A DNA stretch of 8,458 nt from Aureispira sp045105775 (GCA_045105775.1 JBGCDW010000233.1:1-8458); one strand, 5' to 3'; shown: positions 1-6,465, counted from the stretch's first letter. The notes: generated from the letters alone by a model not told the origin. Numbers and translations: made by a program.

Positions 1-35
1 AGCGAAAAAAGCATCTTTTTCCCTCACTCATCGTT

Positions 36-74
36 AAAAATTGATTCCATAGCACTGCTATGAACTAAATTTTT
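36..74 (+). terminator. Possible hairpin terminator of a gene left of the window
   Basis: The arm CATAGCA (48–54) pairs perfectly with TGCTATG (56–62) around a single base. Outside it AAAAATT (36–42) can pair with AATTTTT (68–74) across a 5/5 internal loop. The right arm ends in a run of five T. It could end an upstream + strand gene, but the one-base loop would have to open and no upstream gene is visible, so this is tentative. Confidence 0.3.
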
Positions 75-105
75 GCCTTGATTGATGAAAAAACCTTACT
101 TTTTG
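72..105 (+). promoter_or_regulatory. Candidate promoter for fabF (Bacteroidota type)
   Basis: TTTG at 72–75 is followed after 21 bases by TACTTTTTG at 97–105. The Bacteroidota housekeeping consensus is TTTG or TTG, 19–21 bases, then TAnnTTTG. The second box here has one extra T, so the match is imperfect. Transcription would start near 112 and leave a leader of about 100 bases before fabF. Confidence 0.25.
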
Positions 106-213
106 TCTCTGTACAACTCCAGTCGTGATAATGTCTATTGATTGAACACAATAAAGTGTTTTTTTAGAAAACAAACGTCTACAAAGTATTAATAGATATA
201 ATCTCAACTAACT

Positions 214-1473
214 ATGCAAAATAGAAGAGTAGTTGTTACAGGATTAGGTGCATTGACACCTATTGGTAACACTGTTGACGAATTTTGGTCAGGCCTTATG
301 GAAGGTAAATCAGGCGCAGATACTATCACTCATTTTGATGCTTCCAAGTTTAAAACTCATTTTGCTTGTGAAGTGAAAAATTTCAAACCAGCAGAGGTAT
401 TAGGTGACCGTCGTTTAGAGCGTCGAACCGATAAATTTGTGCAGTATGCTTTAGCTGCTAGTGATGAAGCTATTAAAGATTCGGGCTTAGATAAAGTGAG
501 TGAAGAAGTAAAAGAAGAAATTGGCATCCTCTGGTCTTCTGGAATTGGAGGGCTTGAGTCTTTGTATCAAGAAATTGTTACGTTCCAAGAAGGAGACGGA
601 ACGCCACGTTTTTCTCCTTTACTAGTTCCCAAAATGATTGTAGATGCTGCAGCAGGTAATATTTCTATTCGCAATGGTTTCAAAGGAATTACAGCTGCAA
701 TAGTAACGGCTTGTGCTTCTACTACCCATGCTGCTAGTATGGGGTTTGATCTTATCCGTATAGGCCGAGCCGATGTGTTATTGGTTGGGGGATCAGAGGC
801 TTCTATCAATCAGGTAGGAGTTGGTTCTTTTAGTGCATTAAAAGCATTATCTAAACGCAATGATGAGCCTACCAAAGCTTCCCGTCCTTATGACCAAAAC
901 CGCGATGGTTTTGTTTTGGGCGAAGGAGCTGGTGCTATTGTGTTGGAAGAGTATGAACATGCTAAAGCTCGTGGAGCTACTATTTATGCCGAATTGGTAG
1001 GAACTGCTATTACTTCAGATTCGTATCATATCACTGCACCGGACCCAACAGGATCTGGGGCTGCCAGAGTGATGCAGAAAGCATTGGATTGTGCAGGGCT
1101 AGTGCCTGGCGATATTGATTATATCAATACTCATGGTACCTCAACACCTTTGGGTGATGTAATGGAAATTTTAGCTATTGAAAAGGTATTTGGTGAAGAT
1201 GCTTATGATTTAAATATTAGTTCTACTAAGTCTATGACTGGTCATTTGTTAGGAGCCGCAGGAGCTATAGAATCTATTATTTGTATAAAGTCAATCTGTG
1301 AGAATATAGTACCTCCAACAATCAACCATGATCAAACAGATGAAAAAATTGATCCTCGGTTTAACCTAACACCAAACAAGGCTCAAAAGCGTACAGTGAA
1401 AACTGCATTGAGTAATAGTTTTGGTTTTGGTGGACATAACTCTACGATCATTTTTAAGCAAATAGAAAATTAG
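214..1473 (+). CDS. fabF: 3-oxoacyl-[acyl-carrier-protein] synthase II
   Basis: This is a beta-ketoacyl-ACP synthase II (KAS II). It condenses malonyl-ACP with a growing acyl-ACP in the elongation cycle of cytosolic type II fatty-acid synthesis. At 419 aa it is full length for the family. The N-terminal thiolase half begins with RRVVVTGLGALTPIG. The nucleophile Cys167 lies in TACAS, and the two catalytic histidines are His307 (NTHGTSTPLGD) and His344 (TGHLLGAAGA). The conserved Lys339 lies in SSTKS, and the C-terminal glycine loop GFGGHN is at 404–409. The ATG at 214 fits the usual N-terminus exactly. A hairpin terminator follows 32 bases after the stop. acpP is not seen upstream, although rnc follows as expected for Bacteroidota. 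The assignment as FabF rather than FabB rests on overall similarity and gene context. Confidence 0.97.
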   Translation: MQNRRVVVTGLGALTPIGNTVDEFWSGLMEGKSGADTITHFDASKFKTHFACEVKNFKPAEVLGDRRLERRTDKFVQYALAASDEAIKDSGLDKVSEEVKEEIGILWSSGIGGLESLYQEIVTFQEGDGTPRFSPLLVPKMIVDAAAGNISIRNGFKGITAAIVTACASTTHAASMGFDLIRIGRADVLLVGGSEASINQVGVGSFSALKALSKRNDEPTKASRPYDQNRDGFVLGEGAGAIVLEEYEHAKARGATIYAELVGTAITSDSYHITAPDPTGSGAARVMQKALDCAGLVPGDIDYINTHGTSTPLGDVMEILAIEKVFGEDAYDLNISSTKSMTGHLLGAAGAIESIICIKSICENIVPPTINHDQTDEKIDPRFNLTPNKAQKRTVKTALSNSFGFGGHNSTIIFKQIEN

Positions 1474-1505
1474 AATTTAGACAAAATACTATAGTTATTA
1501 TAAAG

Positions 1506-1542
1506 ACAAGGCATAGATTATTCTATGCCTTGTTTCTTTTTT
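1506..1542 (+). terminator. Rho-independent terminator of fabF
   Basis: A perfect 12-bp stem pairs ACAAGGCATAGA (1506–1517) with 1522–1533 around the loop TTAT, followed by TTTCTTTTTT. It lies 32 bases after the fabF stop. It separates fabF from rnc, which then needs its own promoter or read-through. Confidence 0.85.
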
Positions 1543-1798
1543 ACTAGTACATAGTGTAGAAATGGCGTAACAATTGTTATCTTAGAGGTGATCTATAGTA
1601 TTAAAATTCCAATGTTTGTGGTTTTATTTTCTTTTGTAAAAAAAAACACACTACTGGCAGTTTTACGGTAAGGAGGTCTAACGATCTGGACTTCTATCTT
1701 CATTAAATAACTTGTATGATCTATTTGAGTATAGAGTTGTTCTTAAATAAAAGTGCACTGGTGTCCCGCTAAAACCAAGAGCATTATAAATAACAATT
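1543..1798. other. Intergenic region fabF–rnc
   Basis: About 255 bases without a supported gene. A 19-codon frame from the ATG at 1612 is too short and featureless to call. The 12-bp palindrome TAACAATTGTTA sits at 1568–1579, and its first 10 bases recur at 1791–1800, overlapping the rnc start codon. A GGAGG at 1672–1676 is not followed by a plausible start. I found no strict TAnnTTTG promoter, although an rnc promoter is expected here because of the terminator upstream. Confidence 0.5.
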
Positions 1799-2560
1799 GT
1801 GGTCAGAAAATTTTTTAATTATACCCTTTCTAATGACAAAGCATTTGTAAGAGAGTTGTCAAAAATTCTTGGATTTATTCCAAAGAATATACATTTCTAT
1901 AAGCGTGCATTCACCCACAAATCTTTGGTATCTAAAGACGAAGAAGGGAAAAAGACAAAGAAAAAACGCTATCCTACCAATAACGAACGCCTAGAATTTT
2001 TGGGCGATGCCATTTTAGATTCTATCACAGCTGAATATTTGTTTAGAAAATACCCTACCCAAGATGAGGGATTTCTAACACAAATGCGTTCTAAAATGGT
2101 CAATCGGAAAGCTTTGAATGAAATTGCTGCACAGATGGAGTTGGATATTTTTCTACGCCAACTTGGCGCAACTCGAATCAGTCAGACGATGATGGGAAAT
2201 ACCTTCGAAGCTTTTATAGGTGCTATTTATTTAGATGTGGGGTATAAAATAACCAAAGATTTCATTATAAATCGAATGCTTCGCCAATATTTGAATGTTC
2301 ATGAATTGGAGACTACCAATACCAATTACAAGAGCCAATTATTGGAATACGGACAAAAAAATCAACGTACTGTAGAGTACAATGTTTTGCAACATTATCG
2401 CACAAAGAGCAATAGAGAGCGTTTTAAGATAGCTGTATTAATAGATGGTAAATCTACAGCTATAGCAGAAGATTATAGCAAGAAGAGTGCCGAGCAAAAA
2501 GCTTCTCACAAAGCCCTAATTCAAATAGGTGTGATCAATCAAAAAACAACCAGTAAATAA
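1799..2560 (+). CDS. rnc: Ribonuclease III
   Basis: RNase III is an endonuclease that cuts double-stranded RNA, acting in rRNA precursor processing and mRNA turnover. Its 253 aa match the bacterial family. The catalytic RNase III domain (about 15–165) holds the signature ERLEFLGDA (63–71) with Glu66 and the metal-binding Asp70. The second metal site is GNTFEA (133–138) with Glu137. Asn134 replaces the Asp of the E. coli enzyme, as is usual in Bacteroidota. A double-stranded RNA-binding domain fills about 176–245, beginning NYKSQLLEY and ending in a KKSAEQKASHKAL-type helix. A lysine-rich stretch, KKTKKKR (51–57), sits just before the signature helix. The start is taken as GTG at 1799. An in-frame TAA at 1787–1789 closes the frame upstream, so only ATT at 1796 would be an alternative. 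A terminator separates it from the thioredoxin gene. Confidence 0.95.
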   Translation: MVRKFFNYTLSNDKAFVRELSKILGFIPKNIHFYKRAFTHKSLVSKDEEGKKTKKKRYPTNNERLEFLGDAILDSITAEYLFRKYPTQDEGFLTQMRSKMVNRKALNEIAAQMELDIFLRQLGATRISQTMMGNTFEAFIGAIYLDVGYKITKDFIINRMLRQYLNVHELETTNTNYKSQLLEYGQKNQRTVEYNVLQHYRTKSNRERFKIAVLIDGKSTAIAEDYSKKSAEQKASHKALIQIGVINQKTTSK

Positions 2561-2601
2561 AATACCTTCCAATAATAATCTATGGACTATTATTATGAAT
2601 T

Positions 2602-2637
2602 AATTGCCCAATATCAATTTTGCTATTGGGCAATTTT
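2602..2637 (+). terminator. Rho-independent terminator of rnc
   Basis: A perfect 12-bp stem pairs AATTGCCCAATA (2602–2613) with 2624–2635 around a 10-base loop and ends in TTTT. It begins about 40 bases after the rnc stop. A weaker A/T-only inverted repeat precedes it at about 2572–2596. Confidence 0.75.
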
Positions 2638-2679
2638 ATGAGTAGCCTAGTAGAATTCAACGTTAAAGTAGATTGAGTT

Positions 2680-3222
2680 ATGAAAAGTATCCTTAAACAA
2701 TGGTGGTGGGTTCCTATATTGCTAATATTGGGGTGGGGGGCTGTACAATTATACAAGACACCTGACCAAAAAAAGGGCATCGAGGCAAAAGATTTTACAG
2801 GCTATTTGCCCAATGGCGATTCACTCCAATTATCTGATTATCGAGGACAATTAGTGCTACTAGATTTTTGGGGAAGTTGGTGTGGGCCTTGTCGCCAGCA
2901 CAATAAAAGCTTGGTGAAATTATACAAAAAATACAGTCAAGCTTCTTTTGATAATGAAAGCAAGTTTCATATAATTTCAGTAGCGATGGAAACCAATAAA
3001 GGTCGCTGGTTAGGAGCTATTGAAAAAGATGGACTAGAATGGCCTGCACATGTTTCAGATCTCAAACGACTAAAAGATCATGTAGCTATATTGTATGGCG
3101 TACGAGAAATTCCAGCCACATTTTTAATTGATGAAGCAGGAATGGTGATAGCTGTCAATCCCGAAGAGACATTTATTGATAGTTGGCTGGCAAAACGACA
3201 AACAAATGCCACTGCTATGTAG
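2680..3222 (+). CDS. Membrane-anchored TlpA-like thioredoxin-fold protein
   Basis: This is a thiol-disulfide oxidoreductase of the TlpA/ResA class within the AhpC/TSA–Redoxin superfamily. Such proteins act on the outer face of the cytoplasmic membrane, reducing or isomerising disulfides, for example during cytochrome c maturation. Residues 1–7 carry positive charges. Residues 8–25 (WWWVPILLILGWGAVQLY) form one membrane anchor without a lipobox cysteine. The thioredoxin fold runs from about 34 to 172. The active site is WCGPC at 67–71 (Cys68, Cys71), and the cis-proline loop EIPATF holds Pro145. The length of 180 aa is short and complete, without the extra N-terminal domain of many Bacteroides TlpA proteins. 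It stands between two terminator-like structures, so it is probably transcribed alone. Its partner and substrate cannot be told from the sequence. Confidence 0.88.
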   Translation: MKSILKQWWWVPILLILGWGAVQLYKTPDQKKGIEAKDFTGYLPNGDSLQLSDYRGQLVLLDFWGSWCGPCRQHNKSLVKLYKKYSQASFDNESKFHIISVAMETNKGRWLGAIEKDGLEWPAHVSDLKRLKDHVAILYGVREIPATFLIDEAGMVIAVNPEETFIDSWLAKRQTNATAM

Positions 3223-3291
3223 ACAAAATAGAGGGCTGTGTGACAAAATGTCGTTATTTTGGTGCTGGCAAACATTTTGAGAGGGTAGCAA

Positions 3292-3315
3292 TATTCCAAA
3301 ACTAGTTTTGGAATA
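3292..3315. repeat. Perfect 24-bp palindrome between tlpA-like gene and grpE
   Basis: TATTCCAAAACT (3292–3303) is followed directly by its exact reverse complement (3304–3315). It lies about 70 bases after the thioredoxin stop and 83 bases before grpE. As RNA it could fold into a 10-bp stem with a CUAG loop, followed by UAUAUUUU, so it may be a weak terminator. As DNA it has the full two-fold symmetry expected of an operator for a dimeric regulator. The sequence alone does not decide between these. Confidence 0.6.
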
Positions 3316-3398
3316 GCATATATTTTGTAACAACAGAAGCAATTAACCAATAAAGCCTGAGTCTAAATAATTAGGACTGGTAAAAATAGAAGGTAAGC

Positions 3399-4073
3399 AT
3401 GGAAAAGAAAGAATTTCCCGTAGAGGATCCTCAAAATGATCAAGTTACCAATCAGGAAACAGAAGAACCAACGGCAGAAGAGCAACCTGTAGAAGTAGTA
3501 GATCTGACTGCAGCAGTAGAAGACCTAAATGCTGAAGAGCAGTCTGAAGAGACCAACCAAGTAGAAGAGGAAGAAACAGTAGAGGAACCACAGGTTATTG
3601 AAGAAGATACGACCAACAAACTCTCTGATAAAGAACGTCTAGAAAAAGAACTAGGCGAAATGAAAGATAAATATTTGCGTATTTTTGCAGAGTTTGACAA
3701 CTACAGAAAACGTACAATCAAAGAACGCCAAGATATTATCAAACTAGCCGCAAGAGATGCTCTATCAGCATTGCTTCCAGCGGTTAATGACTTTGATAGA
3801 GCGATCAAAGTAGCTCAAAGCGAAGAAAGTGAAGAAAAACTTCCTGAAGGTATCGTATTGGTATACAACAAATTATTTAAAGCATTAGAACAACAGGGTA
3901 TCAAACAGATGGTAACAGATGGTGAGGAGTTCGATCCTGAACTGCATGAAGCACTCACCAAAATTCCTGCTCCAACAGAAGAGCTCAAAGGAAAAATTAT
4001 TGATACGATCGAAAAAGGGTATTATCTCAACGATAAAATTATACACCACGCCAAAGTGGTCGTTGGTCAGTAA
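3399..4073 (+). CDS. grpE: Nucleotide exchange factor GrpE
   Basis: GrpE releases ADP from the Hsp70 chaperone DnaK and so works with DnaJ in protein folding and the heat-shock response in the cytoplasm. Residues 1–75 form a very acidic, Glu-rich, low-complexity tail that is longer than in E. coli GrpE. A long dimerising coiled coil follows at about 76–115 (KERLEKELGEMKDKYLRIFAE). Then come the four-helix part with LLPAVNDFDRAI (125–136) and the C-terminal beta wing with FDPELHEAL (178–186) and GYYLNDKIIHHAKVVVG (207–223). The start ATG at 3399 has AAGG about 8 bases upstream. dnaJ follows 69 bases downstream with no hairpin between, so the two are likely co-transcribed. No CIRCE operator is seen upstream. 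dnaK is not in the window. Confidence 0.96.
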   Translation: MEKKEFPVEDPQNDQVTNQETEEPTAEEQPVEVVDLTAAVEDLNAEEQSEETNQVEEEETVEEPQVIEEDTTNKLSDKERLEKELGEMKDKYLRIFAEFDNYRKRTIKERQDIIKLAARDALSALLPAVNDFDRAIKVAQSEESEEKLPEGIVLVYNKLFKALEQQGIKQMVTDGEEFDPELHEALTKIPAPTEELKGKIIDTIEKGYYLNDKIIHHAKVVVGQ

Positions 4074-4142
4074 ACCCTAGTTTATTATTTAACCCCGCAG
4101 TTTGTTTTGTCTTATAAATTAAGACAAAAAATTAGAGAGAAA

Positions 4143-5300
4143 ATGGCAAACAAAAGAGATTATTACGACATACTTGGTGTACAAAAAGGTGCTTCGAAAG
4201 ATGAACTCAAAAAGGCTTATCGAAAAGTAGCCCTCAAGCATCACCCAGATAGAAACCCTGATGATAAAGAAGCGGAAGCAAAATTTAAAGAAGCTGCTGA
4301 AGCTTATGAAATTTTGTCAGATGAGCAGAAACGCGCCCGTTATGACCAATATGGCCATGCTGGGGTTAATGGACAAAGTGGTGGTTTTAACAGTGGTGGT
4401 TTTGGTAGTATGGAGGATATTTTCTCCCAGTTTAGTGATATTTTTGGTGGAGGCTTTAGTAGTAGTGGAGGTCGTCGCCAACAACAATCTCAAGGACAGC
4501 GCGGCTCCAATCTGAGAATCAAAGTAGGCTTAACCTTGGAGGAAATTAATGAGGGGGCTGTCAAGAAGATTAAGGTTAAGAAATATGTAGACTGTAAAAC
4601 CTGTGCTGGTTCAGGAGCCAAGGACAAGAATTCTGTCAAAACTTGTCATACTTGTAATGGTTCAGGATATGTACGTCGAGTACAACAGACTTTCTTAGGG
4701 CAAATGCAAACGACGACTACTTGTCCTACTTGTAGTGGATCTGGTAAAATGATTACTAATAAATGTGGTTCTTGCAAGGGAGATGGTCGTGTGTATGGTG
4801 AAGAAATGATCCAATTAGAAATACCAGCAGGGGTAAGCGAAGGAATGCAATTGTCGATGAGTGGCAAGGGAAACTCTGGGCAAAATGGCGGCCTTCCAGG
4901 TGATTTACTCATCAATATCAAAGAGAAAGAACACGAACACTTTACCAGAGATGGTAGCAATGTATTATACGAATTGGATGTCAATTTTGCCGATGCCGCA
5001 CTTGGAACAAGTGTAGAAGTACCAACACTAGATGGTAAAGTCAAGATTAATTTACCACAGGGAACTCCTGCTGGAAAAATCTTCCGACTAAGAGGCAAAG
5101 GGCTACCTTCTATCCAGAGTTACGGCAAAGGCGATCAATTGATTCATGTGAACATCTGGGTACCAACTACCATAACAGCAGAAGAACGCAAAGCTTTGGA
5201 AATGATTCGCAAAAGCAAAAATTTTCAGCCCAATGAATCGGATAAGAAAACAAGAAAAGGACTTTTTGATAAGATGAAAGATTTTTTTGGAACTACTTAA
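4143..5300 (+). CDS. dnaJ: Chaperone protein DnaJ (Hsp40)
   Basis: DnaJ delivers unfolded clients to DnaK and stimulates its ATPase. From the ATG at 4143 the protein is 385 aa, typical of class I DnaJ. The J domain (about 5–70) carries the HPD motif at His34-Pro35-Asp36. A Gly/Phe-rich linker covers about 72–110. Four zinc-binding repeats follow, CKTCAGSG (151–158), CHTCNGSG (168–175), CPTCSGSG (194–201) and CGSCKGDG (208–215), so all eight cysteines are present. Two C-terminal client-binding domains and a basic tail complete it. The frame opens further to a TTG at 4107, which would add 12 residues. I prefer 4143 because MANKRDYYDILG is the family's usual N-terminus and AGAGAGAAA precedes it. 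It is the second gene of a grpE–dnaJ unit and ends at a strong terminator. Confidence 0.97.
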   Translation: MANKRDYYDILGVQKGASKDELKKAYRKVALKHHPDRNPDDKEAEAKFKEAAEAYEILSDEQKRARYDQYGHAGVNGQSGGFNSGGFGSMEDIFSQFSDIFGGGFSSSGGRRQQQSQGQRGSNLRIKVGLTLEEINEGAVKKIKVKKYVDCKTCAGSGAKDKNSVKTCHTCNGSGYVRRVQQTFLGQMQTTTTCPTCSGSGKMITNKCGSCKGDGRVYGEEMIQLEIPAGVSEGMQLSMSGKGNSGQNGGLPGDLLINIKEKEHEHFTRDGSNVLYELDVNFADAALGTSVEVPTLDGKVKINLPQGTPAGKIFRLRGKGLPSIQSYGKGDQLIHVNIWVPTTITAEERKALEMIRKSKNFQPNESDKKTRKGLFDKMKDFFGTT

Positions 5301-5319
5301 ATTAGAAGTACTCCTATAC

Positions 5320-5357
5320 AAAAAGGCAGAATGCACACGCATTCTGCCTTTTTCTTT
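5320..5357 (+). terminator. Terminator of dnaJ, copy 1 of a repeated hairpin
   Basis: A perfect 15-bp stem (5320–5334 with 5339–5353) encloses the loop ACAC and ends in a T-rich run. Its G/C-containing arm is GGCAGAATGC. It lies 19 bases after the dnaJ stop. The A-run on the left makes it usable as a terminator in both directions. The core of 34 bases recurs exactly at 7737–7770. Confidence 0.9.
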
Positions 5358-5473
5358 CACAGATAAGCTAAAAACAATTTCAATGACCTAATAAGTAGGT
5401 GCAAAAAAGAAACCGTACAATAAAAAAAGGAAGATTTTGTGCTAGATCAAGGCACTCGCGAAGCGATCTGATC

Positions 5474-5496
5474 TATTTGATATAATATATCAAATA
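5474..5496. repeat. Perfect inverted repeat, 11+1+11
   Basis: TATTTGATATA (5474–5484) is followed after one base by its exact reverse complement (5486–5496). It contains only two G/C pairs, and there is no adjacent gene start, so a regulator site is not obvious. It sits directly beside the GC-rich hairpin island at 5444–5474. Confidence 0.6.
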
Positions 5497-5581
5497 ATCA
5501 GCCTCCGAACTAGCTAGGGCAAAAGAACCATTTTTTAGTGTGGGAACTTTTTTAAGACTACTTAATACCTATGATGATCTA

Positions 5582-5632
5582 GGCTTCTATTATAGGAAAC
5601 AGATTGCTATTTCTTACGTTATAATAGAAACC
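5582..5632 (-). terminator. Long hairpin downstream of the unknown operon
   Basis: TTCTATTATA (5585–5594) pairs with TATAATAGAA (5620–5629), flanked by GGC (5582–5584) and ACC (5630–5632). Read as − strand RNA the flanks give G-C, G-C and a U·G wobble, a 13-bp stem. On the + strand the third pair would be a C·A mismatch. An inner GAAA/TTTC pairing narrows the loop. It lies about 32 bases after the stop of the small membrane ORF. No U-tract follows, so it may be a 3' stabilising structure or a factor-dependent terminator, not a classical one. Confidence 0.4.
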
Positions 5633-5663
5633 AAAACATACCCTTAATGTAAAAAGTAGTATA

Positions 5664-5774
5664 CTATCGGCGACTGCGAATCCACCTTACAATAAAACGT
5701 ACAATAAAAAATGCTATAATGAGTAACCCTATAGAATAAAGGATTAATGTGGGATCTGTGGCATTAACAGTCAT
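5664..5774 (-). CDS. Small single-pass membrane protein, 36 aa
   Basis: I do not recognise this ORF. From the ATG at 5774–5772 it reads 36 residues to a TAG at 5666–5664. The N-terminus MTVNATDPT is polar. Residues about 10–29 (LILYSIGLLIIAFFIVRFIV) form a hydrophobic helix, and the end RWIRSRR is strongly basic. This predicts a membrane peptide with its N-terminus outside and its C-terminus in the cytoplasm. It starts 7 bases after the stop of the 215-aa gene on the same strand, so translational coupling and a shared mRNA are likely. A short internal repeat, FIVRFIVR, is visible. Its size class resembles small membrane regulators or type I toxin peptides, but nothing here proves either. The hydrophobic segment, charge pattern and tight spacing are the only reasons to call it. 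Confidence 0.55.
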   Translation of the reverse strand: MTVNATDPTLILYSIGLLIIAFFIVRFIVRWIRSRR

Positions 5775-5781
5775 AACTTAT

Positions 5782-6429
5782 CTATTTTTCTCTAAAGGCA
5801 ACAAAATCACCTGTTTTTGTATTTACATCAAATTCATAACGCTTACGATCAGAGTAAACGGTACCTAAACCTTCCCAAAATACAATATAATCAATTACAC
5901 CCGTAACTGTAATCGTACAAATTTCGCCATTAACATTATGAGTAACGGCTCCTTGTCGCCATTTGAAAGAGAAATTCACACCCCATTCAGACGATTGAAC
6001 ATTAATAAATTTGTAGTTGGTACCAACTTGGTGGGTTATATCAAACACAACCCCACCAATATAAGTTAGGTTCAATTCTATAGTTGTAATAATCTGTTTG
6101 TTGCTAGACTTGGTACCTTTAGGCTGAGGCTGAGGACTACCTTGAAGCATTTGTTGCAATGTTTGCAATGAATCTACGGTATTTCCATTTTCACGAGCGG
6201 TAATATCTACATAGCAAGTCGTATCACCACGACTAAAACGATTGGTTATATCTTTCAATTGATGATATCGTTGCTGTACGTCTTGAGGTTGAGATTGAAT
6301 AGAGTCATCGACTTTTTTAGCAAAAGCAGCCTCTTTAGCTGCTACCATTTTCATGGCTGAGGCATTGCCTTGTGCCATTTCTTTCATTTCTGCCAATAAT
6401 TGGGCAGCTTGTTCTAGTTTTGAAGCCAT
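5782..6429 (-). CDS. Unknown protein, helical N-half and beta-rich C-half, 215 aa
   Basis: I do not recognise a family. There is no signal peptide and no membrane segment, so a soluble cytosolic protein is likely unless it is exported by another route. Residues 1–65 look helical and rich in Ala, Met, Lys and Gln (EQAAQLLAEMKEMAQ). A Pro/Gln/Ser-rich linker spans about 97–111 (GSPQPQPKG). Residues 112–214 alternate hydrophobic and polar residues with many Thr, Val, Tyr and Trp (IITTIELNLTYIGGVVF, EICTITVTGVIDYIVFW), suggesting a beta-sandwich or barrel-like domain. Two cysteines, Cys72 and Cys171, do not form a known motif. It starts 36 bases after the stop of the 311-aa gene and is followed after 7 bases by a small membrane ORF. 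All three are probably one transcript. Confidence 0.8.
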   Translation of the reverse strand: MASKLEQAAQLLAEMKEMAQGNASAMKMVAAKEAAFAKKVDDSIQSQPQDVQQRYHQLKDITNRFSRGDTTCYVDITARENGNTVDSLQTLQQMLQGSPQPQPKGTKSSNKQIITTIELNLTYIGGVVFDITHQVGTNYKFINVQSSEWGVNFSFKWRQGAVTHNVNGEICTITVTGVIDYIVFWEGLGTVYSDRKRYEFDVNTKTGDFVAFREK

Positions 6430-6465
6430 TGTATATATATCTTAGTTTGTTTGTCAAAAAATTGG

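Larger units (their letters stand above)
1..213. other. Upstream region of fabF, no gene recognised
   Basis: I see no supported gene here. In many Bacteroidota acpP (acyl carrier protein) lies directly before fabF, but none of the three forward frames at the left edge gives an ACP-like C-terminus, and all three reach a stop within the first 65 bases. What is visible is a hairpin at 48–62 followed by a T-run, a promoter-like pair at 72–105, and an A/T-rich leader up to the fabF ATG at 214. No clear Shine-Dalgarno sequence precedes that ATG, which is common in this phylum. Confidence 0.5.
5354..5663. other. Non-coding, inverted-repeat-rich region
   Basis: This is the convergent gap between dnaJ (+) and the leftward operon (−). 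I find no credible gene on either strand. It holds a GC-richer island with AGATCA (5444–5449) facing TGATCT (5469–5474), the latter overlapping the next repeat by one base, around TCGC-GAA-GCGA (5456–5466). It also holds a near-perfect palindrome at 5474–5496 and a larger hairpin at 5582–5632. These could be 3' untranslated structures, a small RNA, or repeat-element remnants. Confidence 0.5.

Noticed and set aside
567..809. Reverse-strand frame inside fabF
   Set aside because: Antisense to conserved FabF sequence; a shadow of its codon pattern.
1751..1778. Segment with GTGTCCCGCT that might be an insertion-sequence end
   Set aside because: No matching inverted end, target duplication or transposase is present in the window, so it cannot be supported.
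3078..3350. Cys- and aromatic-rich reverse-strand frame covering the tlpA-like 3' end and the palindrome
   Set aside because: Mostly antisense to the thioredoxin gene, and it runs through the intergenic palindrome; no supporting motif.
3223..3398. CIRCE heat-shock operator before grpE
   Set aside because: No TTAGCACTC-N9-GAGTGCTAA-like sequence is found; the palindrome present has a different sequence and no spacer.
4107..4142. N-terminal extension of DnaJ from a TTG codon
   Set aside because: It adds 12 residues absent from the family. The ATG at 4143 gives the standard MANKRDYYDILG start with a purine-rich leader.
4646..5098. 150-codon reverse-strand frame inside dnaJ
   Set aside because: It lies wholly opposite a well-supported gene and its translation has no recognisable fold or start context.
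5380..5472. Leftward open frame through the GC-rich island
   Set aside because: It has no ATG, GTG or TTG start and opens right after a stop; kept only as a possible remnant in the findings.
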